The position numbers were made by a program, and so were the translations under genes. From NCBI GenBank assembly GCA_928212115.1, contig CAKMRJ010003334.1, positions 98,998,545 to 99,062,544 on the forward strand: a stretch of DNA of 64,000 bases, read 5' to 3'. Shown here one piece after another: positions 1-11,085 of the stretch (position 1 is its first letter; every line of letters begins with the position of its first letter). The notes beneath the pieces are model-generated. The model was given only the letters and a program-made list of their open reading frames with translations. It did not search any database and had not been told where the DNA came from. This DNA is from Lactuca virosa. Lineage: Eukaryota > Streptophyta > Magnoliopsida > Asterales > Asteraceae.

Positions 1-17
1 ATATATATATATATATT
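1..17. repeat. AT dinucleotide microsatellite (cut by window edge)
   Basis: The window opens in an (AT)n tract of at least 8 units that probably continues to the left. Nothing else is visible between it and the promoter of the ERF gene. Confidence 0.9.
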
Positions 18-180
18 GCATGCATGTAAACATGTAGTCCACAAATTCAAAATGCCATCAAGAAGTCAAATTAGAATTTGGATTGACTCACGTTTCTGAT
101 TCAAACCAACTTTCAGAACTTTCTAATTCTTCTCGTATTTCCGCCTCTATCACCTTTTGATTTCTTGACCACTTTTTACC

Positions 181-188
181 TATATATT
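181..188 (+). promoter_or_regulatory. Putative TATA box of the ERF gene
   Basis: TATATATT lies 74 bases before the ATG at 255. A start site about 30 bases downstream would fall near 210-220, leaving a short leader. It argues against any start upstream of 255 in the same frame, since that sequence would be promoter. Inferred from spacing only. Confidence 0.5.
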
Positions 189-254
189 CGTTTAAATTAT
201 TCACGTTTAATCACCACCGCCTTAAACACCGATACAAAAACAGATAATTGGTTA

Positions 255-677
255 ATGGATCATGACGGCGGTTCCAAGGACCACCCCAAGGACGGTGGAG
301 GAGGGGCAGTGGAGGTAAAATACAGAGGAGTTAGGAGGCGCCCATGGGGGAAATTTGCTGCGGAGATACGTGACCCTAACCGGCAAGGTACACGGGTTTG
401 GTTAGGTACATTTGCAACTGCGGAGGAGGCAGCTAGAGCTTATGATCGGGCCGCCTTTGAAATGAGAGGGCATATGGCGGTTCTTAATTTTCCGGCAGAG
501 TATCCACCTACATTTTCGGCTGCTGCTTATAATACTTCGACCACCACCACCACATCCGTGGCAGGGGAGTCGTCTTCAAGCAGTAGGGAAGGTAGGGAAG
601 TGCTTGAATTCGAGTATTTGGATAATAAGTTGCTCGAGGATCTTCTTGGTTATGATGACAACAGAACAAACAAGTGA
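255..677 (+). CDS. Small AP2/ERF transcription factor, group IX type with C-terminal EDLL motif (ERF095/096/098-like)
   Basis: The 140-aa intronless protein has one AP2/ERF DNA-binding domain at about residues 22-80. It starts KYRGVRRRPWGK, has the AAEIRD strand, the WLGTF motif and ends in LNFP. The Ala and Asp of the AAEIRD segment are typical of ERF rather than DREB proteins and predict GCC-box binding in the nucleus. A Ser/Thr-rich linker (about 93-110) leads to an acidic C-terminus at 115-135 (EVLEFEYLDNKLLEDLL), which matches the EDLL activation motif of short Arabidopsis ERFs such as ERF98/TDR1. Family knowledge links such factors to defence and stress transcription. The open frame extends back to a TTG at 165, but 255 is the first ATG and lies downstream of a TATA box. 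The length is normal for the clade, so the gene looks intact. It is the only non-transposon gene recognised in the window. Confidence 0.93.
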   Translation: MDHDGGSKDHPKDGGGGAVEVKYRGVRRRPWGKFAAEIRDPNRQGTRVWLGTFATAEEAARAYDRAAFEMRGHMAVLNFPAEYPPTFSAAAYNTSTTTTTSVAGESSSSSREGREVLEFEYLDNKLLEDLLGYDDNRTNK

Positions 678-941
678 AGTCTTGGTAATACGTACGAACG
701 AAGCTGAATATTTGTAGCTTAAAAATAGATAAACGAACGTTGGCTCTTATGAGTCATATGATCATGACGTAGTTTTAATTTTTGAAAGGATGTTTCAAAT
801 CAAAATGCCGATTTTGGTACAAGATAGTTGGTCGTGTTTCATGGACAAGGTAAACTGACACATTTTTCTTGTGACGAATTTAATAATTTGAAGCAAACGC
901 CATCGATAGGAATGTAATATTCAGGACGTTCGTGGTATTAT
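678..941. other. ERF 3' flank, no gene seen
   Basis: AT-rich sequence with no coding signal. It presumably holds the 3' UTR and polyadenylation region of the ERF gene, although no single poly(A) signal stands out. The last 8 bases (934-941, ggtattat) are the left target-site duplication of the adjoining MITE. Confidence 0.6.
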
Positions 942-1584
942 CAATGTTTTAAAAACCGGTTTTCTAGTTGAACCGGTATGGTGATCAGTTTTCGGTTCAA
1001 CCGGTTCGACCGTCGGATAAACTGGTTTCTACAATTTTCATCCATTAACCTTTTTTCCTACACATATATACATACGTAAATCAAGAATTTGACATCCATA
1101 AGTTCAAACATTAAACGAATATATAAAAACAAGTTGTAGATTAATCCAAATACATTAAAACAAACACATAATCATAAGTCTTACATTAATCTAAAAACAA
1201 ATTGTAGATTGATCCAAATACATTAAAATAAACACATAATCATAAGTCTTACGTTAATGTAAGTACATCAAAAAGAAAATATAAGTATAATACCGAAACA
1301 AAATATAGTTTTAGATGAATAAAAAAACATAAAAAAAAAACTTCATAACATTTACATATGTTTTTATTCCGAGAAATCAAAATAGCTATGAAAAAAACAT
1401 CACCAAAGTTTATTATACAAAATGATTCATTTTCATGTGTTTTTTATTCAATTTAACCGGTATTTTGTAAAAACCGGCTGATTTGTTCCATTTCAAAAAA
1501 AGACATAAAACTGGTACTAATTGAACAACTCATTTCTTCGGTTCCGGTTCGACCGACCGGTTCAAACCGATTTTTAAAAAATAG
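942..1584. mobile_element. Non-autonomous hAT-type MITE, 643 bp, with perfect 8-bp target duplication
   Basis: The element is flanked by identical 8-mers (ggtattat at 934-941 and 1585-1592). It has imperfect terminal inverted repeats: it begins CAATGTTTTAAAAACCGG, and its other end read on the minus strand begins CTATTTTTTAAAAATCGG. Both ends continue into subterminal AACCGG-rich repeats (950-1020 and 1495-1570). An 8-bp duplication with short inverted ends is characteristic of the hAT superfamily. The interior is AT-rich and encodes no transposase. It contains an imperfect 68-bp tandem duplication at 1131-1262. It sits 265 bp downstream of the ERF stop codon. Confidence 0.85.
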
Positions 1585-1660
1585 GGTATTATTTCAAATG
1601 CCATTAAACTTCTTACTTCTTTTGTTATTGTTTTGTTATTATTTCAGTCGTTGTTATTAA

Positions 1661-1752
1661 GTGGAATCCACTATCGAGTATGTATGAATGGGAGACTTTG
1701 TGGTTGTTATTTTGGAAGTGGAATCCACTATCGAGTATGTATGAATGGGAGA
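1661..1752. repeat. Two-copy direct repeat, about 35 bp, period 57
   Basis: Copies at 1661-1696 and 1718-1752 begin GTGGAATCCACTATCGAG and are near identical. GTGGAATCCAC is itself a dyad (GTGGA/TCCAC). No element boundaries are seen around it. Confidence 0.8.
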
Positions 1753-2447
1753 TTTTATATTAACTTTTTTTTTGTATAAATTAACAATACGTTTCATTAA
1801 CGAGCTTTTTTTTGTTGCAAATAAAACAATATGATACGATTTAACTCTTATCACAATATAATGAATGAGAAAAACAAACGTGCAACAAGCTGTGCCCTTA
1901 AGTTTTTTGTATGATAAAATCAATTATTTTGAAAACTACATCCATAGATCTCAAAAATATAACATTGCTATGCATGATCCGTTGTACTCTATTAAGAAGC
2001 TCTACCGCATCCGGCGTGATGACACCAAACTTATCAAACGCAAATTGTATGAACACGTATTGATTTTCCATGCACGATTTTTAATGTTTTGTAACTTTGC
2101 AGTAGCAGCTTTTAAAACGACGTTTCCGCCTTGAAACTTTTTAGGAGACTTAGGAAAATTTGGCTTTAAATAAACATTTTCATTCGGTAACACAACTTAA
2201 AACTTATATTTTAAACAAAAGTGTTATAATCTAAAAGTTTTTGAGAGTTTTTATTTTTTTCAATGCTTTTAACTATCGGCTTTTATATAATTTTATATTT
2301 TTAAAAGTTCTCAACAAGCTTGCGGTATACTACTACACAAATAAATTTACAACTTCTGTCTAACAATTAGTTTTATCAAACACGTTTTAATATAATTTTA
2401 TGACGATTAAACATAAATTGAAAGCTTATTAAAAACTTATATTACAT
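1753..2447. other. AT-rich intergenic sequence
   Basis: Short open frames here have no recognisable domain and a composition like the surrounding AT-rich DNA. I see no supported gene, RNA or element boundary. Confidence 0.6.
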
Positions 2448-3000
2448 CACTACAAGAAAACTCATGAATAGCTACCGAATCAAATTTGGTAGCTATTTTA
2501 CAGAACGACCTTTTTGTAGCTTTTTTGTTACAATATTTTCTACAAAATAAAATTCCAAAGCATAACTTAAGACTAGTTATGGAAAATTGTTACGGAATCG
2601 TAATCCATAGTTTGTTACTGAATTTACTACTTTCATGAAAGTAAATAGCTATTTTGCTACGAAAATTACTATGGAACTAAATTTTGTAGCCATTTTGCTA
2701 CAAAATGATATTCCGTAGCTATTTTGCTACGAATTTTTGTTACGAAAATGAATTTTATAGCTTTTTTTGTGACAAAAATTGAAACTCGTAGCTATTATAC
2801 TACAGAAGTTTTCTACGGAATTAAATTCCATAGCTATTCTGCTACATATTTGAAATCCATAGTTATTATGCTACAAAACTAAATTTTGTAACTATTCTAT
2901 TACGGAATAAAACTTCCGTAGCTTTTATGCTATAGAATTTTGCTACGAACCAAAATTCTGTAGCTATTTTGCTACATAATCAAATTCAATATCTATTATG
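2448..3000 (+). mobile_element. CACTA-type transposon terminus with subterminal repeats
   Basis: CACTACAAGAAAA at 2448-2460 is the classic terminal sequence of plant CACTA (En/Spm) elements. It is followed by about 500 bp in which TAGCTATTTTGCTACG-like units recur in both orientations (for example near 2500, 2650, 2690, 2730, 2830, 2900 and 2960), as in CACTA subterminal regions. No matching right terminus or 3-bp duplication was found, so the element is either truncated or ends beyond the 3-kb mark in decayed form. No transposase is present. Confidence 0.7.
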
Positions 3001-3225
3001 CTATTATAAATTCAAAGCACCTCATACATTGTCATTATTTTCCTCTCTCGTCCACACGGTCTAAATGAAAAAACAATTAAGGACTAAATACACAATTTTA
3101 GCTAAACTATAAAGAATATTTCTTTAAAAAAATTGTTACAAAAATTAGTTTGCACTTGATGAAAATAAATTTCCCTCATCTCAAAAAATTTGACACAAAC
3201 TTTCCCCTCACGCCCACCGCCAAAT

Positions 3226-3233
3226 TGACGTCA
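3226..3233. promoter_or_regulatory. TGACGTCA bZIP-type palindrome
   Basis: A perfect TGACGTCA site lies about 60 bases before the ATG at 3289, in a short stretch that is more GC-rich than its surroundings. It could be part of a captured promoter, or chance. Confidence 0.3.
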
Positions 3234-3288
3234 TTTTCTCAGTGCGCCAAATCAATCGCTAGATAGCAGTTGTCTATACCCTAAATCG

Positions 3289-3537
3289 ATGCACTTTTCC
3301 TCATTCGTGCACCACCTTACTCCCTCGGTCGCATGTATGTGTTTATGTATACGTTGTCGAGGAATCTCTGATCTTTCCCTAGACACACACACATCAAAGA
3401 CTGATTCTTCTTACACAATGTTATTTTCAGGCCCACATCTCATGATTCAACTCTATTCAAATCAAGTACTTGATCATCATCACCATCAGCAACAGAAGCA
3501 CACTCTACTCATAATTCAAGTAGTATACGAATTGTAG
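3289..3537 (+). CDS. Small hypothetical ORF, 82 aa, doubtful
   Basis: The frame opens with ATG and encodes a Cys/His-rich and Ser-rich peptide ending in a His/Gln run (HHHHQQQKH). I recognise no domain. It lies just after the CACTA-like sequence, so it may be a gene fragment carried by that element, or a chance frame. The TGACGTCA site upstream is the only hint of a promoter. Confidence 0.2.
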   Translation: MHFSSFVHHLTPSVACMCLCIRCRGISDLSLDTHTSKTDSSYTMLFSGPHLMIQLYSNQVLDHHHHQQQKHTLLIIQVVYEL

Positions 3538-3780
3538 TGGTAGAGAAGGTTGATTTAGTTGATTTTACGTATAAAGCTTATCGTACAAGAGCTTTTGGTA
3601 TGTAAAACTTCCTTTAATACCTATGAAACTTATTTTTCTCAAATAATATGGATCTTCCTCTGACAACCTAGTTCCCGAATGCCAAATCTATTTTAGTTTG
3701 ATTTACATCATCATCATGACATAAATAGTTCAAGATCTCTTTCTTTGTTCTCTCTGGTAAATCTTTACATATGAATTTCT

Positions 3781-3890
<110 letters not shown>

Positions 3891-4110
3891 GGTGGGTTCA
3901 ACATAGAACCAAGTTTATTCATAAAACCATAGTACTACATTTTTAACTATAAGATCAAGTTAGGACCAAAATGGTATTATGGTAAAATAACAATTTTATT
4001 TTAGAAATGAAGTAATAGTTTATTAATGATATTCTTAAATTATAGCATTTATTTAAACAATTAAAAAAAACAAAAAACAAAATTAGTAATAATAAATTCA
4101 AACATCAATC

Positions 4111-4152
<42 letters not shown>

Positions 4153-4766
4153 GTACGAATCAAACAAAAACTCAAGAATCCAACATCAAAAAGTTATGAT
4201 TACAATTAATGTTCACATGTAAACATTCGCGATTTAATGTTCATAGATGAACATTGAAAAATTTATGAAGATTCATTAATTTTCATAAGGAAACATGTAT
4301 GAATGTTACGATAAGATATGAATAAATGTACTTATGATTAGATATGAGTAAATGTCCATAAATTTGAAATGTTATATTCACTCGTAAACATATGTTTGTA
4401 GATGAACATATATTCATGGATGAACATTACATGTTCACAAATGAATACGTATGAATGTAAAGCATTGAACTATGAATCAAAAATTACAATTTGAAAATAA
4501 AATTCTACATAAAAAATTTTGCCACAGAGAATCCATAAATGAATATATGTTCATATATGAGCATTGATTACAATAAAAAGAAACAAACACTCCAAACACA
4601 TTAAAAAAAACAATTTCTGATGGATGATGGATTACACAGACAACAAATCACATATGTTCATAAATGAACATATGTTTATCTTCCCTACTTATGTAACTAA
4701 ACCTTGTAGGCAAATATTGATGATGGTGGTCTAGCGCTAATTGTGTCGTTATGATGATGATGTTGG
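3891..4766. other. AT-rich region with recurrent atgttc/gaacat dyads
   Basis: There is no coding signal. It includes an (AT)n tract at 4114-4149, and from about 4200 to 4680 it repeats the short inverted pair ATGTTCA/TGAACAT more than ten times (for example near 4230, 4400, 4545, 4655). This is the kind of sequence seen at the ends of some MITEs and Helitrons, but no terminal structure or target duplication could be fixed. Confidence 0.5.
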
Positions 4767-5610
4767 TGTTGGATTAGGTGTCTAAACCCATAACTATAAT
4801 TTGTATATACTTGAATTGATAGTAGCACAGTCATTTTGGGTTGACCTCAAAACTAGCAACTAGAAGGATGACTTTTGGAGAGAGTTTGAAATTATTATTT
4901 GAATAATAAATTGAGATAATTGATTTATTAATATATTTTGAAAATAATATATTAATTAGAAATCATATTATTTAATTAATAGTTAATCAGAAATTAATTT
5001 GAATTAATTTTGGGATTAATTGAATTAATTAAAAGTGTAGGGGCTGTTTGGCATTTTATTGATAGTTGAGGAAATGGGCTCTAGAACCTCCCTTGAAGAG
5101 GTTGGACGAAAATCTCTAGGAAGACCCTAGAATTTTCGTCCAAGGGCTCTTGGATGGGGATTCTTGGGCTGCTTGGTCCCTAAGCTACGGGAATTAGGGT
5201 TTCCTCCTAAAACCCTAGTTTTGGCTCTAAGCTACCTCACCTATTTAAAGGGCCTTACCCCTTCTCATTTTTGGCCACTTGATTCCTTAGAGGGATATCC
5301 GAGATTCTCAAGCCTCCTCTCCTCTCTCCTCTCTCATCCTCTTGCTAGTGTTGGGTGTGAACCATTAGAGGCGTGACACTTGTGACGCTTGCTCTCAAGG
5401 TTTCAAGAAGACTAGGATTTCATTGGTATCACTACATAACAATCAAAGGTATGTTTACTAACCCTAGATGTTAATTTCGAAAATTATATAGATATCCTGG
5501 GGTTTCCCATTGATGTTAAAATGTTGTATGTTCAATTATAGAAAACATAGATCGGGAAATTAGGGTTGCATGCACACATAGTTTGTGTTTGTTATGCTAA
5601 AAAACCATCA
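4767..5610 (+). repeat. Copia element A, 5' LTR
   Basis: The LTR begins TGTTGGATTAGGTGTCTAA, resembling the start of the element E LTR read on its own strand (TGTTGGA.AAGGTGTCTAA), and ends ..AACCATCA just before a primer-binding site. At 844 bp it contains a plausible TATA region (ctatttaaag near 5246) followed by a CT-rich leader near 5300-5340. The matching 3' LTR is not in the window; it should lie beyond the right edge, because element D is inserted in A's internal region. Confidence 0.8.
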
Positions 5611-5617
5611 GTGGTAT
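5611..5617 (+). other. Left half of element A primer-binding site, split by element B
   Basis: GTGGTAT directly follows the LTR. The rest of the primer site (CAGAGCATTGG) resumes at 18209, after element B and the repeated target sequence ggtat. The whole site resembles the complement of initiator Met-tRNA (TGGTATCAGAGC). Confidence 0.85.
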
Positions 5618-6697
5618 TGTAACATCCCAAAAATACGACCCAAAATTTTTTCATTTTCAAAGTTACTAAATCCATATCCCAAAACATCATCAGTTTCAAA
5701 AGCAATGTGAACATACGGTGATCATAGTATTTTAACAAAACAAGACATAGAAAAGTATTATCAGAGCATAAGTCCCAAAATCTCTCCTGCGGAAGATCAT
5801 AGTGTGATGCAATGCGATCATGCCGACCCTTTTCCCTTCGAGTTAGAAGTACCTGAAACACAAACTGAAACTGTAAGCGCAAAGCTTAGTGAGTTCCCCA
5901 CCATACCACATACAAAAAATAAACGCAAATTGAAACTGTATGCGCAATGTACTGGCCAGTCACCCCAAGGACCTTCTTGTGACTTAATCCATTAAGCCCT
6001 AACGTCCAAAACATAGATCTAGGTCCCTAAAAACATCCTAAGCCATAAAGTTATAAACTTTATGCTTTTGCATGCATGGATGGAGATTAAGACATAAATT
6101 AAGTCCATAAACACACTTAGATGATATCTAGCACTTGCATGGTTGAGGCTAAACCATCAAGGTCCGATTTTTATGGCTCCTAACACTTTCAAGATCCTAA
6201 AAGGATAGCTCATATGCAATGAAACTCCTTTAACTCAAAGAACCTCAACTATGGGACCAAAATATAACATAAATCACCCCAAAACTAGATCTAAGCATGC
6301 AATGGCCAAGGTTTAAGCTTTATAACTCAAATAGGTCAGAAATGATGCCAAACTTCTGGATCTACAAGCTCTCTTCACGTCCTTGCTTCTTCTCCAAACA
6401 TCTTCTTCTTCAAAACCACCAAAAAAGCACAAGGTAAGCTCAAAATGCATGCAAGAAGTTTAGGGTTCGGTTTTAGCACTCTAATGGTAATGGAGGCTGA
6501 GAAAATGAGGGTTAAGAGGGACATAAGTTCTTTAAATATGGTGCAAACCCTAAAATTTAGGGTTTGCTTCTGGCCAAACTACGCCTAGCGTACGCATGGG
6601 TACGCCCTGCGTACGCAGGGACTTTCCCGATCCGCACCTCACCAAGTGTACGTCGTGCGTACACTATGTACGCCCAGCGTACGGACCTCTCCACAAA

Positions 6698-6776
<79 letters not shown>

Positions 6777-6832
6777 TATATATATTTTTGAATAAACTGC
6801 ATAAGAAAATACCTGACGATTCGGGTGTTGCA
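5618..6832 (-). repeat. Element B 3' LTR (with about 576-bp net deletion)
   Basis: It corresponds to the B 5' LTR (13133-14741 plus 18022-18203) but is 1215 bp against 1791 bp. Most of the difference is missing sequence near 5925-5945, where the 5' LTR has about 650 bp more. It starts TGCAACACCCGAATCG on its own strand and ends ATGTTACA. It contains a long (TA)n tract at 6702-6785 and GTACGC-rich dyads at 6587-6682. Confidence 0.9.
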
Positions 6833-6849
6833 AATCTCCCCCACTTGAA
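6833..6849 (-). other. Element B polypurine tract
   Basis: On the minus strand this reads TTCAAGTGGGGGAGATT directly before the 3' LTR, the usual plus-strand primer for gypsy reverse transcription. Element F has almost the same tract (30502-30519). Confidence 0.85.
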
Positions 6850-6852
6850 TTA

Positions 6853-7667
6853 GGTGTTGCTTGTTTTTTTTAAGAACATCTTCAAACCACTTTTTGCTGC
6901 GCGGCGCAGCACACGCGCAACACTTTCCCTCTCGCAGCAGTTTGTTTTTTGGAAGGTTTCAGACCACAAAACCTATGCGCGTGTGTTGCGTAGCGCAACA
7001 CTTGATTTGTCTCTGCAAACCTTTTCAGCTTTCATTTTTTCCAAAAGTTTTTTTTTAGAATTTTGGTATAACTTATTTTTTTTAACTTTGATTTTTTTAA
7101 ACTTTTATTTACGGATTTGATACAATTTCTCTTTATAGTTTCCACAAAAAAAATTTAACTTGATTTAAAAAAAAAAAGTTTGGTTTTTTTAATTTTTTTT
7201 ACTGTTTCTGTTAATAATATTTTCAGTTTCAGTTGCATCTTTTTTAACGTGTATAATTTTTTACGAATTTTGTAGACATCGTTTGCAATACTTTCTTAAT
7301 TTTTTTTATTATTTTCTTTTTTTATGTTTTTTAAAAGTAGTTTTTTTCTAGAATAAAACTGTTAGCTTCTTTTATATTTTTTTATGTTTTTTTTTAAGTT
7401 TATATTTTTGTTTTTTACATGTTTTTTTAGTATCCTTTCAATGTTTTAAGAGTACAATTATTAAAATTTTTGGTGTTGAGAACTATTTTCAGTTTATAAA
7501 ATTAGTTTATTTAAATTTCAGTTTACTGCAGCAGTCTGCAGATGTTAAAAAACAAACATGCTTCTTATTATAAGCTGCAGCCATTTTTTCCACCTCTTCT
7601 ACTACAGAGGATTGCAGAGGTGGTCCGCAGACATAATGAATTTTCTCTTCGAAAAAAAAACAGCACC
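6853..7667. mobile_element. PIF/Harbinger (Tourist)-like MITE, 815 bp, inserted at the stop codon of B pol
   Basis: The termini are inverted: the left end is GGTGTTGCTTGTTTTTTT and the right end on the other strand is GGTGCTGTTTTTTTTTC. The flanking 3-mers are TTA at 6850-6852 and 7668-7670, the target preference of PIF/Harbinger elements. The right TTA is the TAA stop codon of B pol on the minus strand. The interior is T-rich and has inverted CTGCAG-type repeats near 7527-7640 and GCGCAACAC motifs near 6900-7005. No transposase is encoded. Confidence 0.75.
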
Positions 7668-10600
7668 TTAGACTTCGTCCTCGAAGTCTGCTGCTGCTGG
7701 GAATAACTCTGGGTAATGCTCCCTCATCTCGTCCTCTAGCTCCCATGTCCATTCCGAGCCCTTACGGTGCTGCCACTGCACCTTCACCATCTCGACCCTT
7801 TTCTTCCTAATATCCTTCATTTTATTTGTCGAAAATTGCTATTGGCCTCTCAATGTAGTTCAGGCGGTCATTCACCTAAATGTCCTCCAAATGAATCACC
7901 GCAGAATCATCCACTAAACACTTCCACAGGCGCGAGACATGAAAAGTGTTGTGGATATGCCTGAGCTCCTCTAGAAGATCTAGTCGGTACGCCACCTTGC
8001 CCACCCAGGCTATAATCCATAAGGGTCCGATATACCTGGGGCCCAACTTGCCCCGCTTCTTGAAGCGAATGACACCTTTCCAAGGTGACACTTTCAGGAG
8101 GACCATATCCCCGACCTCGAATTCTAGGTCTGATCGGCGTCTGTCGGCGTAGCTCTTATTCCGACTCTGAGCCATCTGGAGTCTGCTCCGGACCTGCTGG
8201 ATCAACTCGGTCGTCTTGAGCACCACCTCGCTACTCCCTATAACTCGCTGACCAACCTCACCCCAACATATCGGGGTCTTGCACTTCCTCCCATAAAGCA
8301 TCTCAAAGGGAGGACGGTCGATGTTGGCGTGGTAGCTATTGTTATAAGAAAACTCTGCCAATGGGAGATATGTATCCTAGCTACCACCGAAATCCAGAAC
8401 ACACGCCCGCAGCATATCCTCCAATGCCAATGGGAGATGTTGGCGTGGTCCGCTCGCTCTGACCATCCATATGCGGGTGGAAGGCCGTGCTGAAATGCAG
8501 ACGAGTACCCATATCGCCATGGAATTTTTTCCAAAATCTGGAAGTGAACCGCACGTCTCTGTCGGAAATCACAAAAACCGACACCCAGTGTCGAGCCACG
8601 ACCTCCCTGATGTAGATATCTGCCAACTTCTCGGCAGAGATATTCTCATGGATTGGAATGAAATAAGCGCTCTTGGTCAATCGATCCACGATGACCCATA
8701 TCGCATCGACTCCGCGCGCCTTCCGTGGCAACTTCGTAATGAAGTCCATGGTAATCTCCTCCCATTTTTACATTGGGATGTGTAACGGTTGCATCTTGCT
8801 GTGAGGCCTCTGGTGCTCTGAATTGACCTTACTGCAGGTCAAGCACCTCTCTACATACCAGGCTATATCTCGCTTCATGTAGGGCCACCAATAATAAGGC
8901 GAAGAACTCTATACATCTTCGTCGCCACGGGATGGATGGAAAATATGGATTTGTGCGCCTCCTCCATCAGGATCTGGTGTACGCCGCCTGAGTATGGGAC
9001 CCACACTCTCCGGTGTAGTGTCAATAAACCTCGACTATCATAATTGAAGGAGGCAATATGACCCACGATGTGCTCACTCTTCCGGTGCTCCTCTTTCATG
9101 GCCTCCAACTGTGCCTCCCGAATCCGCTCCGGAAGCAGAGTCACCACTGTCATCCTCAGAAAAATATCCATGATCGGGGCCATGACTGCCTTGCGGCGAA
9201 GAGCATCGTCCACTACATTGGCCTTCCCTGGGTGGTAAAGGATCTCGCAATCGTAATCCTTCACCACATCCAACCACCGACGTTGCCTCATGTTTAGATT
9301 TGGCTGATCCATCAAGTACCTCAGACTCTTGTGATCTGTGTAAATAGTACAACGGACCCCATAGAGGTAATTTCGCCAAATATTAAGGGCAAAAACCACT
9401 GCCCTCAACTCTAAATCGTGTTTCGGGTAGTTCGCCTCGTGAGGCTTCAACTGCCTCGAGACGTAGGCGATGACATGCCCCCTTTTCATCAAGACCGCGC
9501 CTAAACCTGAGATAGACGTGTCATAATAAACTACAAAATCCTCGACACCCTCTGGCAGGATCAAAATCGGTGCCTCGCACAACTTCTGCCTCAAAATCTC
9601 AAATGTTGCCTGCTGCTCAGGCCCCCCAACGGAAAATGGCAGTCTTCTTCGTCAATCGGGTCAGGGGTACCGCTATCTTGAAGAAATCCTAAATAAATCT
9701 CCGGTAGTATCCAGCTAACCCAAGGAAGCTCCGAATCTTGAATGGAGACCTCGAAACCTCCAACCTCATCACGGCCTCCACCTTGGCCGGATCGACCAGA
9801 ATACCATTCTGGTTGACAAGGTGCCCAGAAACTACACCTCGTGCAACCAAAACTCGCACTTGGAGAACTTCGCATAAAGCATCTCCCTCCTCAGGATATC
9901 CAACACCTCTCGCAAGTGCTCCTCGTGTTGATCCTGGGTCTTGGAATAGACCAGGATATCATTAATAAATACTATCACAGACCGATCCAGCATCGGCCTG
10001 CACATGCGGTTAATGAGGTCCATGAACACGATTGGAGCATTGGTGAGCCCAAAAGGCATCACCACGAACTCGTAATGACCATAACGATTCTGAAAGGCTG
10101 TCTTCTGCACATCATCCTCTCTGACCCTCATCTGGTGATATCCGGAGTGCAGATCAATCTTGGAAAACCAAGACGCACCCTGAAGCTGGTCAAATAAATC
10201 ATCGATCCTCGAGAGTGGATAATGGTTCTTCACCGTTAGCATGTTCAACTCCCAGTAGTCAATACACATTTGGTGCGACCCATCCTTCTTCTTCACAAAC
10301 AGGATCGGTGCACCCCAAGGTGAACTACTCGGCCGGATAAATCCATTGTCTAACAGCTCCTGCAGTTGTGTAGACAACTCATGCATCTTTGGTGGAGCTA
10401 ATCGATATGGTGCCTTAGCTATTGGAGCTACACCTGGAACCAGATCGATTCGGAACTCCACCTGCCTCTCCGGAGGCACTCCGGGTAAATCATCCGGAAA
10501 CACGTCCGGATACTCTCGAATAACTGGAACCTTATCAACCGTCGCCCTATCCTGCTCCCGAGTATCCATAACGTAAGCAAAAAACCTAGAGGAACCCTGA

Positions 10601-11015
10601 TGGAGATAGCGCCTGGCCCTAGCGGCTGAACATAAAATGGGGTCACACTGAGCTCCCTCTCCCTGAACCACCAACTCTCCCCTACTTGGGGTCCACACAT
10701 GCACTAGCTGGTGCTCACAATCAATCAATGCCCCATTGGAGCTCAACCATTCTATCCCTACTATGACCTTGTTCCCGCGCAGAGGAATGGGAACCAAGTC
10801 AATAGAGTAACACACGCCGCACATCCTCAAAACACAATCTCGATGAATCCTCGATGCTCGGACGGACCGCTCATCTGCAATATCAACCTCTAACGGGTAG
10901 TATAACATGCTCGGAGATCCGATAAACTTCTTGTTGAGCGCAAGAGATACGAAATATCGGGTGGCCCTCGAGTCGAACAACACCAAAACAGGAATATTGT
11001 TCATAAGGAACGATC
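7668..11015 (-). pseudogene. Element B pol (protease, RT, RNase H, integrase, chromodomain-like tail), decayed
   Basis: Read from 11015 downwards, after the intron. The protease motif is LFDSRATR where DSG is expected (Gly to Arg). RT spans about 10520-9850 with the box FINDILVYS instead of FIDDILVYS, so a catalytic Asp is lost. RNase H and the integrase zinc-binding region lie at 9594-8875, the integrase core at 8749-8430 (DFITKLP, SDRDVRFTSRFW, DGQSERT). After that a frameshift and a small duplication of the CCAATGGGAGAT segment (near 8360 and 8427) break the frame. The integrase C-terminus is at 8361-7876. The tail (KVQWQHRKGSEWTWELEDE) resembles the reduced chromodomain of plant chromoviruses and ends in TAA at 7670-7668. 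Frames change near 9840, 9600, 8870, 8750 and 8430. Known family roles are cDNA synthesis and integration; this copy cannot do either. Confidence 0.88.
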
Positions 11016-11085
11016 CTATAACAAAACACATAAAATATAAGCATTGAAATCAATATAAAGTAAGAGTTAAGGGAAAGAAACATAC
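11016..11085 (-). other. Predicted 70-nt GT-AG intron between gag and protease of element B
   Basis: On the minus strand the donor is A/GTATGT and the acceptor GTTATAG/G; the interior is U-rich. Removing it links the conserved Gag end (..EEARATPNVV) to the protease start (..SFLMNN). The position and phase 1 are the same as in elements D and F, while element H has uninterrupted coding at the equivalent residues. Confidence 0.8.

Noticed and set aside
165..254. Extending the ERF gene start upstream to the TTG at 165
   Set aside because: The extension begins with TTG, overlaps a TATA box, and has no similarity to ERF N-termini; ATG 255 is preferred.
3532..3539. TTGTAGTG as the right end of the CACTA-like element starting at 2448
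   Set aside because: Only 8 bases match the inverse of the left terminus, and the flanking 3-mers differ (cat against gta), so no target duplication supports it.
5164..5376. 70-aa frame in the A LTR
   Set aside because: It lies within an LTR leader and lacks any recognisable domain.
6557..6853. Open frames encoding (Ile-Tyr)n or (Tyr-Ile)n peptides
   Set aside because: They are translations of the (TA)n microsatellite inside the B LTR.
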